From: CAIXYX01 sp043806415
GTDB taxonomy: Archaea > Micrarchaeota > Micrarchaeia > Anstonellales > Anstonellaceae
Direction: 5' to 3'
Length of the DNA: 5,094 nt
NCBI GenBank assembly: GCA_043806415.1
Contig: JAZDHB010000075.1
Coordinates: 1-5,094, forward strand
Part shown: piece after piece, positions 4,861 to 5,094 of the stretch
Layout: each line of letters opens with the position of its first letter
How positions within the stretch are numbered: the first letter of the stretch is position 1
Notes under the pieces: model-generated
What the model saw: the letters and a program-made list of their open reading frames with translations, nothing else
Told to the model about the DNA's origin: nothing
Database searches by the model: none
Program-made: the position numbers and the translations under genes

Positions 4861-5094
4861 TCAGACCTTCTTGAACGAGAACGAGGTCGCGCCCGCGTCC
4901 ATGAGCTTGCGCTTGAGGTGTGCCATGTCGTGCGCCGAATCCGCGCTCACGAGCACCCGCCATTCGGCGTTCTGCCCCCGGTGAACCGACCGGGATTCCG
5001 AGGAAACCAAATCCACGCCGGCATCGGCCAGCACCTTCGCCATCCGTGCGAGGCTGCCGGGCGCGTCGGACAGGCCGATGGTCATCGAAACCAG
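4861..5094 (-). CDS. ACT-domain protein, C-terminal part (5' end outside window)
   Basis: The frame is open to the right edge (LVS precedes the Met at 5085), and the TGA stop is at 4861-4863. The 77 visible residues form one ACT domain in the order beta-alpha-beta-beta-alpha-beta: 'VSMTIGLSDAPGSL', helix 'ARMAKVLADAGVDL', 'VSSESRSVHRG', 'AEWRVLVSAD', helix 'HDMAHLKRKLMDAGA' and 'TSFSFKKV'. The D-x-P-G-x-L turn is where ACT domains commonly bind amino acids or other small ligands. It may be a stand-alone ACT protein missing only a few residues, or the end of a larger enzyme or regulator. The Met at 5085 would cut into the first strand, so it is unlikely to be the true start. Its ligand cannot be told from this part. 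Confidence 0.8.
   Translation of the reverse strand: MVSMTIGLSDAPGSLARMAKVLADAGVDLVSSESRSVHRGQNAEWRVLVSADSAHDMAHLKRKLMDAGATSFSFKKV

Noticed and set aside
4136..4984. Long plus-strand open frame of 282 codons
   Set aside because: It runs antisense through the 196-residue gene, its promoter array, the terminator and the ACT gene. Its product is a Ser/Pro/Ala/Arg-rich mix typical of the reverse of GC-rich genes. The ACT domain on the other strand is unmistakable.

Overview
The window looks archaeal. Three things point that way. TATA boxes of the archaeal type (TTTAAATA at 3933-3940, TTATAA at 4758-4763) sit about 25-30 bases before start codons with little or no leader. The surface protein resembles the modular, disulfide-rich, S-layer-like proteins of archaea. 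Ribosome binding sites are weak or missing. A DPANN-type lineage such as Micrarchaeota or Diapherotrites is my guess from overall style, not something a marker gene proves. Most coding DNA is GC-rich (about 60 percent or more where counted). One intergenic stretch near 3930-4090 is strikingly AT-rich (about 23 percent GC over 3961-4080).

Layout: (1) 2-2619, plus strand: the 3' part of a large secreted surface-protein gene, then 14 bases later a small membrane-anchored cysteine-rich protein, probably one operon. The large protein has three, perhaps four, tandem beta-type repeats with regularly spaced cysteines, a cysteine-rich knot and two 'GWN' domains. (2) 2696-3910, minus strand: an AAA-family ATPase with a DUF4143-like C-terminus, convergent with the surface operon. 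(3) 3911-4132: an AT-rich divergent promoter region. It holds a perfect TATA box inside a palindrome and an unlisted 55-codon plus-strand frame (3965-4132), with several inverted ACCAA/TTGGT elements. (4) 4129-4719, minus strand: an unrecognised 196-residue protein. Its promoter carries four symmetric GTGGG/CCCAC elements. (5) 4861-5094, minus strand: the C-terminal ACT domain of a protein cut by the window edge.

The two surface genes probably make parts of one cell-envelope structure. I see no functional link between them and the ATPase or the ACT protein. The two parts most worth a second look are the possible bidirectional leaderless promoter with its small AT-rich gene, and the symmetric operator-like array at 4725-4786. 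No tRNA, rRNA, CRISPR array or recognisable insertion sequence is present.
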